Source: Candidatus Chloroploca asiatica | GTDB taxonomy: Bacteria > Chloroflexota > Chloroflexia > Chloroflexales > Chloroflexaceae | Direction: 5' to 3' | DNA length: 64,000 bases | NCBI RefSeq assembly: GCF_002532075.1 | Contig: NZ_LYXE01000024.1 | Location: 1 to 64,000, forward strand | Part shown: in pieces, positions 1-7,518 of the stretch | Layout of the letters: the number at the start of each line of letters is the position of its first letter | Numbering within the stretch: the stretch's first letter is position 1 | Notes under the pieces: generated by a model | Seen by the model: the letters and a program-made list of their open reading frames with translations, nothing else | The model's database searches: none | What the model was told of the DNA's origin: nothing | Position numbers and translations under genes: made by a program

Positions 1-29
1 GCAAACGGCCAGCGAAGCTGGCCGTTTGC
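1..29 (+). terminator. 13-bp perfect hairpin with GAA triloop
   Basis: Arms 1-13 and 17-29 are perfect inverted repeats around the loop GAA, giving a GCGAAGC apex. No U-tract follows. It probably marks the 3' end of a gene left of the window. It is the first member of a hairpin family seen throughout the window. Confidence 0.6.
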
Positions 30-129
30 GCCAGCACATGCATGATTCTTGAGGTCCGCAGGTCGGCGCGCCCCCGCCCCCAAGCATCGTTGCCGGGTAT
101 GTTGGGTTTGGGGCGTAGCCCCAAACCCA

Positions 130-158
130 TTGATTCCGCATCATGGATGCGATATAAT
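130..158 (+). promoter_or_regulatory. Putative promoter P1 of the malE operon
   Basis: TTGATT at 130-135 and TATAAT at 153-158 are separated by 17 bases. The -10 box lies between the arms of a perfect 10-bp inverted repeat (140-149 and 161-170), so a dimeric regulator could cover it. A short hairpin, GGTTTGGGGC/GCCCCAAACC, lies just upstream around 107-127. Confidence 0.5.
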
Positions 159-187
159 ACCATCCATGATATGCAACAAAATCAGTC

Positions 188-216
188 TTGACGACCAGCT
201 TGCAACGTAGTATACT
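188..216 (+). promoter_or_regulatory. Putative promoter P2 of the malE operon
   Basis: TTGACG at 188-193 and TATACT at 211-216 have a 17-base spacer, close to the sigma-70 consensus. Transcription would start near 223, leaving a leader of about 90 bases before malE. A TTGCAA half-site lies in the spacer (200-205). Confidence 0.6.
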
Positions 217-230
217 CACAATGCGAAAAG

Positions 231-258
231 TTGCATATTAAATAGTTGCAAATGCAAC
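231..258 (+). promoter_or_regulatory. Putative LacI-type operator repeats
   Basis: TTGCAT (231-236) is followed by the palindrome GTTGCAAATGCAAC (245-258), just downstream of the expected P2 start. Further half-sites lie at 171-177 and 200-205. The pattern resembles MalR/LacI-family operators, and a sugar-transport operon is a natural target. No regulator gene is present in the window, so the partner is unknown. Confidence 0.45.
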
Positions 259-310
259 TAAACTTTCGTTGGCCGACGCTGGCCAGTTACCTTGCTAAGG
301 AGCAAAAAAC

Positions 311-1540
311 ATGAAGCGGTTCGTCTCGTTTGTTGCGCTAACAACTCTGTTGGCGCTTCTTCTGGTTGCCTGTGGCGGCCAGACTGCTACCCCTCCACCA
401 GCCCCGACCGAACCATCGGCCCCGACAACGCCTGAAGATCCCTCTGGCGTTACCGGCACAGTCACCCTCTGGCATGCCTATGGTACGGGCAGTGCCGAAG
501 AGGAAGCCGTCAATACCTTGGTTGCTAATGCACGGGCAGCGTATCCCGATGCAACAATTAACATGTTGCAGATCCCCTTCGATCAGATTTTCAACAAATT
601 CCAGAATGAAGTGACATCTGGTGCTGGCCCCGATATGTTCATTGCCCCCAATGACTCACTCGGCGACCAGATCCGGGCCGGCTTGCTTGCCGATCTGACC
701 GAGTATGTGCCGATGCTCGAGGCCGAGAATGTTTCGCCGACTGCGATTGAGGGTATGAGCCTCAATGGCCAGCTCTACGCGATTCCTGAGTCCTTCAAGG
801 CCGTGGCGCTCTACTACAATACTTCTAAGGTTGCGACGCCTCCGACGACAACCGACGAGTTGCTCGCACTGGTGCGCAATGGCAATACGCTGGTGCTCAA
901 CCAGAGTGCGTACCACAACTTTGGCTGGATGCAGGCCTTTGGCGCTGAGTTGATGGATGCCGATGGCCGTTGTGTCGCCGATACCACCGGTGGCGATACC
1001 TGGCTGGCCTTCCTGCAGGAACTCAAGGCTGAGCCGAATGTGACCTTCTCGACCGACGGCGGCCAGGCCGACTCGCTCTTCAAAGAGGGCCGTGCCGATA
1101 TGACCATCAATGGCCCGTGGGCTCTCGGTGACTATCGTACCGCTCTTGGTGATGACCTGGCGGTTGCGGCGATGCCTGGTTCCACGAATCCGGCTGGCCC
1201 GATGACTGGCGTTGATGGCTTTTATGTCAATATCAACAGCGCCAATATTTCCGGTGCTGTTGCCCTCGCGATGTTCCTGACCAGCGCCGAGTCGATGGAT
1301 GTCTATGTCAATCAGGCCGGTCACGTGCCCGCCCGTACCGACATCGCCATCGAGAGCCCGCTTGTTCAGGGCTTCGCCGATGCTGCCCAGACCGGTGTGC
1401 CCCGCCCGCAGGTTCCTGAACTCTCCAACTTCTGGACGCCCTTTGGTGATGCGATCACCAAGGTGCTTGATGGCGGCGCTGCTCCTGATGCCTCGATTAC
1501 CGAAGCATGTGCTACGATGAATGCGGCCAATAACAAGTAG
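311..1540 (+). CDS. malE: Maltose/maltodextrin-type ABC transporter substrate-binding lipoprotein
   Basis: A 409-residue family 1 solute-binding protein that captures oligosaccharide outside the cell for the two permeases encoded next. The N-terminus has a positively charged, hydrophobic signal ending in LLLVACGG, a lipobox whose Cys21 would be lipidated. A Pro/Thr-rich linker (about 25-45) precedes the binding domain, which begins VTLWHAYGTGSAE. Residues near 105-125 (AGPDMFIAPND) fit the MalE family. AGGAG at 298-302 supports the start at 311. The neighbouring amylase gene points to malto-oligosaccharides as ligand; that is inference. It is separated from the permeases by a hairpin, an arrangement that usually goes with higher binding-protein expression. 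Confidence 0.88.
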   Translation: MKRFVSFVALTTLLALLLVACGGQTATPPPAPTEPSAPTTPEDPSGVTGTVTLWHAYGTGSAEEEAVNTLVANARAAYPDATINMLQIPFDQIFNKFQNEVTSGAGPDMFIAPNDSLGDQIRAGLLADLTEYVPMLEAENVSPTAIEGMSLNGQLYAIPESFKAVALYYNTSKVATPPTTTDELLALVRNGNTLVLNQSAYHNFGWMQAFGAELMDADGRCVADTTGGDTWLAFLQELKAEPNVTFSTDGGQADSLFKEGRADMTINGPWALGDYRTALGDDLAVAAMPGSTNPAGPMTGVDGFYVNINSANISGAVALAMFLTSAESMDVYVNQAGHVPARTDIAIESPLVQGFADAAQTGVPRPQVPELSNFWTPFGDAITKVLDGGAAPDASITEACATMNAANNK

Positions 1541-1549
1541 GCTTGTTGC

Positions 1550-1588
1550 TCACGCTTGCGGTCAGGCTCTGCCTGGTCGCAAGCGTGA
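1550..1588 (+). terminator. Intercistronic hairpin between malE and malF
   Basis: An 18-bp stem with triloop TCT. The two arm differences are both G-U wobbles in the + strand RNA, so the element acts as RNA from this operon. With no U-tract it is more likely a partial terminator or a 3'-end stabiliser of malE mRNA than a full stop. Confidence 0.6.
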
Positions 1589-1714
1589 TCTTATGTCCTG
1601 GGCAAAGATGTTGGTTTGAAATTGATCGATGCTGGTGAGAGGGCTGCTGCCCTCTCTTGTTTTCCCTCAACGACTGTCACCTTCCTGTTGTGTTATCGAA
1701 ATGGAGGAAGCTGC

Positions 1715-2782
1715 ATGGCTGCGACGAACCCGGAGGTAGCCAGAGCTGGTACCGGGGCACCACGTTCTCCGTTGAGTGAGACCTGGCGTCAGTTGCGGGG
1801 GCCGCTGATTTATCTGCTCCCCGCTGCTCTCGTAATGCTCACGGTGACGTTCTATCCCCTCGTCTTTCAAGTCTGGATGTCTTTTACCGATTATGGTGTG
1901 ATCCGCGAAGAAGGGAAGCAGACCCTGAATCGTTTTGGTCCCGGTGGGTTGCCTCCGGCCAATTATCGCCCCCCTCAGGGTGTCGGGTTGCAGAATTATA
2001 CCGATATTCTGACCAACGAACCCTCATTCGTGGCCAAGCTTGGCGGTAACTTTGATTTCTGGCGTATCCTTGGGTTTAACCTCTGGTGGACATTCTCGAA
2101 TGTTGGCTTTCATGTGTCGCTCGGCATTTTGATTGCCGTGTTATTGAATGTCGAGGGCTTATGGGGGCGTAAAATCTACCGTGCTATTTTTATTCTCCCC
2201 ATGGTCTTGCCCAATATCGTCATTGCGACGGTCTGGCGCAATATGTTTGATGATCAGTATGGTGCCATCAACCAGTTGATCAGCATGATTGCCGGCAGTC
2301 CAATCCAAATTCGATGGTTTAATCAGATCGATCCTCCTATTCCCGGTATTCCGCTGCCGCTCAGTTACTATGCGATGCTGATCGCCAATATCTGGCTCGG
2401 CTGGCCCTTCATGTCGATTGTCGCTACGGGTGCCCTCCAGTCGATCCCCAAAGAGATGTATGAGGCCGCTTCGATTGATGGCGCAACTGGTCGCCAGCAG
2501 TTCTGGAGCATTACGCTGCCGCTGTTGCGACCCGCGATGGTGCCTGCGGCGATGGTTGGCATTGTGATGACCTTCAATCTCTTCCATATCATCTATTTTA
2601 TGAGTGGCGGTGGCCCGCTCGGGCGTACCGAGATTATGGTGACGCAGGCGTTCCGCCTCGTCAATGTCAATCAGCTCTACGGTGTTGCGGCGGCCTTCTC
2701 GGTGTTGATTGCCGCAGTCTTGATCCCGATCTTCTTAATTACGAACCGCATTACGCGGGCCACGGAGACCTACGATGGCTAG
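1715..2782 (+). CDS. malF: Maltodextrin-type ABC transporter permease, MalF-like
   Basis: A polytopic inner-membrane permease of 355 residues that pairs with the downstream MalG-like protein to form the sugar channel. An open frame extends upstream to 1616, but ATG 1715 is preferred because GGAGGAAG lies directly upstream and the next residues are normal for the family. Hydrophobic segments begin at LIYLLPAALVMLTVTFYPLVF. A moderately long extracytoplasmic loop follows, containing GVGLQNYTDILT. The EAA loop (YEAASIDGATGRQQFWSITLP) that contacts the ATPase is present near the C-terminus. The stop overlaps the malG start by 8 bases. No ATPase gene is nearby, so a shared MalK/MsmX-type subunit encoded elsewhere is expected. 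Confidence 0.88.
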   Translation: MAATNPEVARAGTGAPRSPLSETWRQLRGPLIYLLPAALVMLTVTFYPLVFQVWMSFTDYGVIREEGKQTLNRFGPGGLPPANYRPPQGVGLQNYTDILTNEPSFVAKLGGNFDFWRILGFNLWWTFSNVGFHVSLGILIAVLLNVEGLWGRKIYRAIFILPMVLPNIVIATVWRNMFDDQYGAINQLISMIAGSPIQIRWFNQIDPPIPGIPLPLSYYAMLIANIWLGWPFMSIVATGALQSIPKEMYEAASIDGATGRQQFWSITLPLLRPAMVPAAMVGIVMTFNLFHIIYFMSGGGPLGRTEIMVTQAFRLVNVNQLYGVAAAFSVLIAAVLIPIFLITNRITRATETYDG

Positions 2783-3893
2783 TGTTGCAACAACCCCTGC
2801 CCGCACCGGCAGTGCTGTGCGGCAAGGTAGTTCGAAGAGTGGGCGTCAATTGAAGTGGTGGCAGCAGGTGCTCTACCAGGCGCTCTGCCTCTTCATTGGG
2901 GCGACGGTGCTCTTTCCGGTGCTCTGGATTGTGAGTATGTCGCTCGATCCGCGCAATATCGCCCGTCCGACCGAGTTGAATTTGATCCCGCCTGGGGCTT
3001 CGCTTGATGCGTACCGTCAGGTACTTGATCGCCCAACTGGTAATCCCGTTAGCTTCGCTGAACTGGCGATGAATAGTTTTCGCCTCGCTGGTGGCGTGGC
3101 GCTCTTTGCGCTACTCATTGGTGTCAGCGCTGCCTATGCCTTCTCGCGCTTCAAGTTCCCTGGTCGCCAGTATGCCATGATTGCCGTGCTTGGCATTACG
3201 GTCTTGCCTACTGTCGCTACCATTGCGCCCCTCTTTGCGTTGCTCAATGGGATCAGGATTACCACAACCCTGCTTTCGCTTAGCCTGGGCATTGCCGGCC
3301 TGCTGGCCGCCGGGTTTGGTTTGTTGATCATTGTACCTGCCTGGCGTTCCGGCACAGCGGTTGGTAGTACCTATGTGCTTGGTGGTGTCGCGCTGCTCAT
3401 GGGGCTTATTTTGCTCGTGACCGCAGTGAGCCCCCCGGCCAATGATGTCTTTATCCTGCGCAATTCGCTGCTTGGTGTGGGTATTGCGATGATCTCGGGG
3501 GCCTTGCCCTTTGCGATCTGGAATCTCAAAGGCTACCTCGATACTATCCCCAAGGAGTTAGAAGAAGCCGCGATTATTGATGGGGCGAGTTCAAATCAGA
3601 TCTTCTTGCAGATCGTGTTGCCCTTGTCAACCCCCGCACTTGCTGTGACGGGCTTCCTCAGTTTCACTGCAGGCTGGACCGAGTTTTTCCTGTCGTGGCA
3701 GTTTTTGACCAATCCCCAGGATTTCACGCTCGCGATGGCGCTCTATAATATGACTGGTCAGTACGCTGGCTCAGTGCCCTGGTCGCGTTTCGCCGCTTTC
3801 TCGATCCTGGTCTCGTTGCCCGTGGCGATTGTCTATTTGCTGTTGCAGCGCTATATTGTTGGTGGTCTGACCCTTGGTGGGGTAAAGGGGTGA
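2775..3893 (+). CDS. malG: Maltodextrin-type ABC transporter permease, MalG-like, with extra helices
   Basis: Partner of the MalF-like permease, translationally coupled to it by an 8-base overlap. It has 372 residues, while MalG proteins are usually about 275-300. The family landmarks are intact: N-terminal helix with LFPVLWIVSMSLDP, the TVLPTVATIAPLFALLNGI segment, the EAA loop (LEEAAIIDGASSNQIF) and the C-terminal YIVGGLTLGGVKG. The extra length is an insert of roughly 70 residues between LLNGIRI and NSLLGVGIAM. It contains two additional strongly hydrophobic stretches around residues 160-185 and 195-220, giving an estimated eight helices rather than six. The reading frame is unbroken, so the insert looks functional. 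Confidence 0.87.
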   Translation: MASVATTPARTGSAVRQGSSKSGRQLKWWQQVLYQALCLFIGATVLFPVLWIVSMSLDPRNIARPTELNLIPPGASLDAYRQVLDRPTGNPVSFAELAMNSFRLAGGVALFALLIGVSAAYAFSRFKFPGRQYAMIAVLGITVLPTVATIAPLFALLNGIRITTTLLSLSLGIAGLLAAGFGLLIIVPAWRSGTAVGSTYVLGGVALLMGLILLVTAVSPPANDVFILRNSLLGVGIAMISGALPFAIWNLKGYLDTIPKELEEAAIIDGASSNQIFLQIVLPLSTPALAVTGFLSFTAGWTEFFLSWQFLTNPQDFTLAMALYNMTGQYAGSVPWSRFAAFSILVSLPVAIVYLLLQRYIVGGLTLGGVKG

Positions 3894-3900
3894 TTTTTGT

Positions 3901-3935
3901 ACACGCACTGCGGGCGGTACGCCCGCGGTGCGTGT
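3901..3935 (+). terminator. Hairpin after malG
   Basis: Arms of 15 bases (3901-3915, 3921-3935) around a 5-base loop. The single arm difference is a U-G wobble in + strand RNA. It sits 8 bases after the malG stop and likely ends or trims the transporter transcript. The following G-rich stretch to about 4000 holds no gene. Confidence 0.6.
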
Positions 3936-4020
3936 GTAACGGTGGGGGTATCTGGGCGGGGGCGGTTGGGTGCCTGTGGTGGGGTCTTGGTTTGTCGTTT
4001 TGAAAAGCAATGGGGCTTGA

Positions 4021-5925
4021 GTGGACGATGTCTCGGCTGACGTAATCTTTGGGATGATGACCTCCGATGCGCGCTGGTTGAATTATGTGCGTGCCGAACG
4101 CTCAGGTGTGAGCCATCGCCATCGTCTTGATCCGCCTGACCCTGAACCTGAATGCCCGGTCGCGATCCGCGTCTCGGTTGGCCCGGCGGTGTTTGCCGAC
4201 CGGGTTAGTTGTTACTATACGACCGGTGATGTGGAACCCCAGGGCTGCCGAGGGGTGCCTACTCCTGGTTCGTCGGTGGTGGAGGCCGTGCCACTTGGCA
4301 GTGTCTGGGATAGTCTCTTTTGGGGGTATGTCGAAGAATGGTCGGCCCTCCTGCCCCCCCAGGCTGCCGGAACGCTCGTCCGCTATCGGATTGAGGCCTG
4401 GTCACAGCGCCATGGCACCAGTTACTGGGCCAGTGAGATTGTTGGGACGGCCCCGCCCAGTGGCGATGATGCCGACGATGGTCAGCCCGGTTACCCCTAT
4501 GTGCGCTCGCTTGGCTATGATTTTGCCCTGACCTTTCTGCGCCGTCCGCGTACCTTTGCGTATGCCGTCGATCATCATCACACGCCGCTCTGGTTGCGTG
4601 ATGCCCTGATTTATCATATCTTTGTTGATCGCTTTCACCCTGGGGCTGGGCGTTCTTTTGCCCATGCCGATTCGCTGATGGGTTTCTATGGGGGTACCCT
4701 TGCCGGCATTATCGAGCAACTCGACTATGTTGCGGGGCTCGGGGTGAATGTGCTCTGGCTGTCACCCATTTTTCCTTCGCCTTCGCACCACGGCTATGAT
4801 GCCACGCGCTATGATGACATCGAGCCTCGCCTCGGTGATCTGACGACGTTTCGGTCGCTCGTTGAGGCCGCCCATCAACGCGGCATGCGGGTCTTACTCG
4901 ATTATACGGTCAATCATATCTCTAGGCAGCATCCGGTGTTTCAAGACGTTCTCCGTGATCCAGCCAGTCCGTACCGCGCCTGGTTTCGTTTTACACACTA
5001 CCCTGATCGGTATGCCTCATTCTTTGGGGTCAATGAATTGCCTCAAGTTGATTGCGACCATCCTGCTGCCCGCCAGAGCATGCTCGAAGCAGCATGTTTC
5101 TGGCTTGAACAGGGGGTCGATGGCTTTCGCCTTGATTATGCACCCGGCCCTTCGCACGCTTTCTGGGCGGCGTTTCGGCTTGCAACCAGGGCGGTACGTG
5201 CTGATGTGGTGGGCATTGGTGAGGCAATCGAACCTGCTGATATGCTGCAGACCTATCAGGGCCGTTTTGATGGATGTCTCGATTTTCTGTTGCTGCAGGC
5301 CTTGCGGCGCTTTTTTATCTTTGGTGAGTTGTCGGTGAGTCAGTTTGCCGCTTTTTTGCACCGCCATTTCCGTGCCTTCCCTGCTGATTTTGTCTTGCCC
5401 AGTTTTCTCGATAACCACGATATGAACCGGTTTCTCTGGTCGGTACGTGGTGATGTGCGCCGCCTGAAACTGGCCGCGCTGTGTCAGTATACTCTGCCCC
5501 CTCCTCCGGTGCTCTACTATGGCACCGAGGTTGGCCTGAGTCAGCATCGCGATGTGCGTTACTATGATGGCACCGGCCATCCCGAAGAGTCACGTTTGCC
5601 GATGCTCTGGGGTGACACGCAGAACCAGGATCTGTTACACTTCTATCAACGCCTTGGGGCGTTGCGACGGGCAACTGTCGCAGTTTGGCGTGGCCGGCGG
5701 CATAGTGTGGTGGTCGATGATCGCTCTGGGCACTACGTCTATTGCTGCCAGGCGCTTGATGATGAGCAGTGGCTGGTGGGGTTGAATAATAGTGCTGAGC
5801 GCGCTGTGCTTGCCTTGCCACCAGGGTCGTGGGAGCTGCGCCTGGTCACCGAGACGGCCGATTGGCAGGGTGAGCTCCTGGTGTTACCTCCCTACGGAGG
5901 GGTCATCTTGCAGCGTCGGTGCTAA
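4021..5925 (+). CDS. GH13 alpha-amylase family enzyme, neopullulanase/cyclomaltodextrinase-like
   Basis: A 634-residue glycoside hydrolase family 13 protein that should cleave alpha-glucosidic bonds of maltodextrins or pullulan. An N-terminal beta-rich domain of about 150 residues (CBM34/N-domain type) precedes the catalytic barrel. All four GH13 signature regions are visible: DYTVNH, GFRLDYA with nucleophile Asp372, GIGEAIE with acid/base Glu401, and FLDNHD with Asp467. A C-terminal beta domain ends the protein. There is no signal peptide, so it probably acts in the cytoplasm on sugar imported by the upstream transporter. The start at GTG 4021 is uncertain; an in-frame ATG at 4054 is an alternative. 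Confidence 0.87.
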   Translation: MDDVSADVIFGMMTSDARWLNYVRAERSGVSHRHRLDPPDPEPECPVAIRVSVGPAVFADRVSCYYTTGDVEPQGCRGVPTPGSSVVEAVPLGSVWDSLFWGYVEEWSALLPPQAAGTLVRYRIEAWSQRHGTSYWASEIVGTAPPSGDDADDGQPGYPYVRSLGYDFALTFLRRPRTFAYAVDHHHTPLWLRDALIYHIFVDRFHPGAGRSFAHADSLMGFYGGTLAGIIEQLDYVAGLGVNVLWLSPIFPSPSHHGYDATRYDDIEPRLGDLTTFRSLVEAAHQRGMRVLLDYTVNHISRQHPVFQDVLRDPASPYRAWFRFTHYPDRYASFFGVNELPQVDCDHPAARQSMLEAACFWLEQGVDGFRLDYAPGPSHAFWAAFRLATRAVRADVVGIGEAIEPADMLQTYQGRFDGCLDFLLLQALRRFFIFGELSVSQFAAFLHRHFRAFPADFVLPSFLDNHDMNRFLWSVRGDVRRLKLAALCQYTLPPPPVLYYGTEVGLSQHRDVRYYDGTGHPEESRLPMLWGDTQNQDLLHFYQRLGALRRATVAVWRGRRHSVVVDDRSGHYVYCCQALDDEQWLVGLNNSAERAVLALPPGSWELRLVTETADWQGELLVLPPYGGVILQRRC

Positions 5926-5975
5926 GCTCGCTTAACGCCGCGGTTGCAAGAGCGATGGGTGGGGGCAAGAAGCTC

Positions 5976-6028
5976 GCGTATGCTGGCGCAGACGGCCAGC
6001 GAAGTTGGCTGTTTGCGCTAGCATACGC
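5976..6028 (+). terminator. 25-bp hairpin with GAA triloop after the amylase gene
   Basis: Arms 5976-6000 and 6004-6028. All four arm differences are C-to-T changes that leave G-U pairs in + strand RNA but would be C-A mismatches on the other strand. It belongs to the GC-NNN-GC hairpin family and probably terminates the amylase transcript. Confidence 0.65.
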
Positions 6029-6036
6029 ATGGGTTT

Positions 6037-6087
6037 TTAGGGCGATAGCCCTAACGTTAATGCGCCCTGGGGCGTTCGCCCGAGGGC
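6037..6087 (+). repeat. Two small hairpins upstream of the beta-glucosidase gene
   Basis: TTAGGGC-GATA-GCCCTAA (6037-6054) is a perfect 7-bp stem. GCCCT...AGGGC with an inner GGCG-TTCG-CCC (6064-6087) follows. The second ends 15 bases before the GH1 start codon and could influence its translation. The first resembles the AGGGCTGAYGCCCT elements found near leuC and ilvC. Confidence 0.4.
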
Positions 6088-6101
6088 AATGAGGCAAAAC
6101 C

Positions 6102-7448
6102 ATGACACTTCATTTTCCACAAGGGTTTATCTGGGGTACCGCTACGTCTGCCTACCAGATCGAGGGGGCGGTCAAGGCCGATGGCCGTGGTGAGAGTATC
6201 TGGGATCGGTTCAGCCATACGCCGGGCAAAACCCGTGATGGACATACCGGCGATGTGGCTTGTGAGCACTATCATCGTTATGAAACTGACGTGGCCTTGA
6301 TGGCCGAACTTGGCCTGAACGCCTATCGTTTTAGTCTGGCTTGGCCGCGCATTCTGCCCGAGGGCCGTGGTAGGATCAATCAGCCTGGCCTCGATTTCTA
6401 TCGCCGTCTGGTCGATACGTTGTTGCGCCACGGGATTACGCCCTACGCGACGCTTTATCATTGGGATCTGCCGGTTACGCTTGATGATGCTGGAGGCTGG
6501 CCCGCCCGCGCAACCGCCGAGGCGTTTGCCGAGTATGCCGGGGTGGTCGCTGCCGCGCTTGGTGATCAGATCAAACACTGGATTACGATTAACGAGCCCT
6601 GGTGCGTGAGCATGCTCAGCCACCAGATTGGCGAACACGCCCCCGGGCGCAAGGATTGGCCGGCTGCACTCGTTGCTAGTCACCATACCTTGCTCGCCCA
6701 CGGCCTCGCTGTTCAGGCGATCCGGGCCGCCTCCTCAGATGCGCAGGTTGGCATTGCGCCCAATTTCACTGCCTCGGTGCCAGCCTCAGCTAGCCCCGCT
6801 GACCGGGCTGCGGCACGGGCTTTTGATGGCTACTTCAATCGCTGGTTTATTGATCCCCTCTACGGTTTTGGCTATCCCTCAGATATGGTGGCCCTCTATA
6901 CTGCTGCCGGTCTTTTGCCTGATGGCATGCCTTTTGTCCAGCCCGGCGATCTTGATCTGATCGCAACCCCTACCGATTTTCTTGCGGTCAATTATTACAC
7001 CCGTGAAGTGGTTGCCGCCGGCCCCAACCCGCTCCAGCCTGATATCGTGCGTCTTGATGTGCCACGTACCGAGATGGGCTGGGAGATCTATCCCGAGGGT
7101 TTGTATCAGTTGCTGATGCGCTTGCATACCCACTATGCTGTGCCACACCTGCTGATTAGTGAAAATGGGGTGAGTTATCTCGATCCCGTTACGCCTGATG
7201 GTGCTATCCACGATGAGCGCCGGATCGAGTATCTACGCCTCCACCTTGAAGCGTGCCATCGCGCTATTCAAGCTGGTGCCCCCGTTGAGGGCTATTTCCA
7301 GTGGTCCCTCCTCGATAATTTTGAGTGGGGTCATGGCTATCATCAGCGTTTTGGGGTTGTCCATGTTGACTACGAGACGCAGGAGCGGATCCGCAAGGAT
7401 AGCTTTGGTTGGTATCGCGATGTGATTGCGTGCAATGGACTTGAATAG
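6102..7448 (+). CDS. GH1 beta-glucosidase
   Basis: A 448-residue glycoside hydrolase family 1 enzyme of typical length, predicted to release terminal beta-linked glucose (or galactose) from short oligosaccharides in the cytoplasm. The N-terminal signature FIWGTATSAYQIEGA is present. The acid/base lies in TINEPWC (Glu165) and the nucleophile in LLISENGV (Glu354). The aglycone-site tail includes GYFQWSLLDNFEWGHGY. No signal peptide is visible. It follows the amylase gene on the same strand but is separated by strong hairpins, so it may have separate expression. Specificity beyond beta-glycosidase cannot be read from the sequence. Confidence 0.93.
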   Translation: MTLHFPQGFIWGTATSAYQIEGAVKADGRGESIWDRFSHTPGKTRDGHTGDVACEHYHRYETDVALMAELGLNAYRFSLAWPRILPEGRGRINQPGLDFYRRLVDTLLRHGITPYATLYHWDLPVTLDDAGGWPARATAEAFAEYAGVVAAALGDQIKHWITINEPWCVSMLSHQIGEHAPGRKDWPAALVASHHTLLAHGLAVQAIRAASSDAQVGIAPNFTASVPASASPADRAAARAFDGYFNRWFIDPLYGFGYPSDMVALYTAAGLLPDGMPFVQPGDLDLIATPTDFLAVNYYTREVVAAGPNPLQPDIVRLDVPRTEMGWEIYPEGLYQLLMRLHTHYAVPHLLISENGVSYLDPVTPDGAIHDERRIEYLRLHLEACHRAIQAGAPVEGYFQWSLLDNFEWGHGYHQRFGVVHVDYETQERIRKDSFGWYRDVIACNGLE

Positions 7449-7451
7449 ATG

Positions 7452-7498
7452 ATGCATTGAGCCCCCAACCTGTGTAGCAGGTTGGGGGCTCAATGCAT
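7452..7498. terminator. Perfect bidirectional 21-bp hairpin
   Basis: Arms 7452-7472 and 7478-7498 are perfectly complementary around the loop TGTAG. It lies between the convergent ends of the GH1 gene (7448) and the MutL-family gene (7519), where a terminator working on both strands is expected. Confidence 0.75.
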
Positions 7499-7518
7499 TG
7501 TATAGATGCCAGGCGCGC

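Noticed and set aside
1616-1714. Longer malF frame from 1616
   Set aside because: The added residues are not membrane-permease-like, and GGAGGAAG directly precedes ATG 1715.
3938-4000. G-rich stretch as a G-quadruplex element
   Set aside because: G-runs are irregular and partly of two bases; not strong enough to claim.
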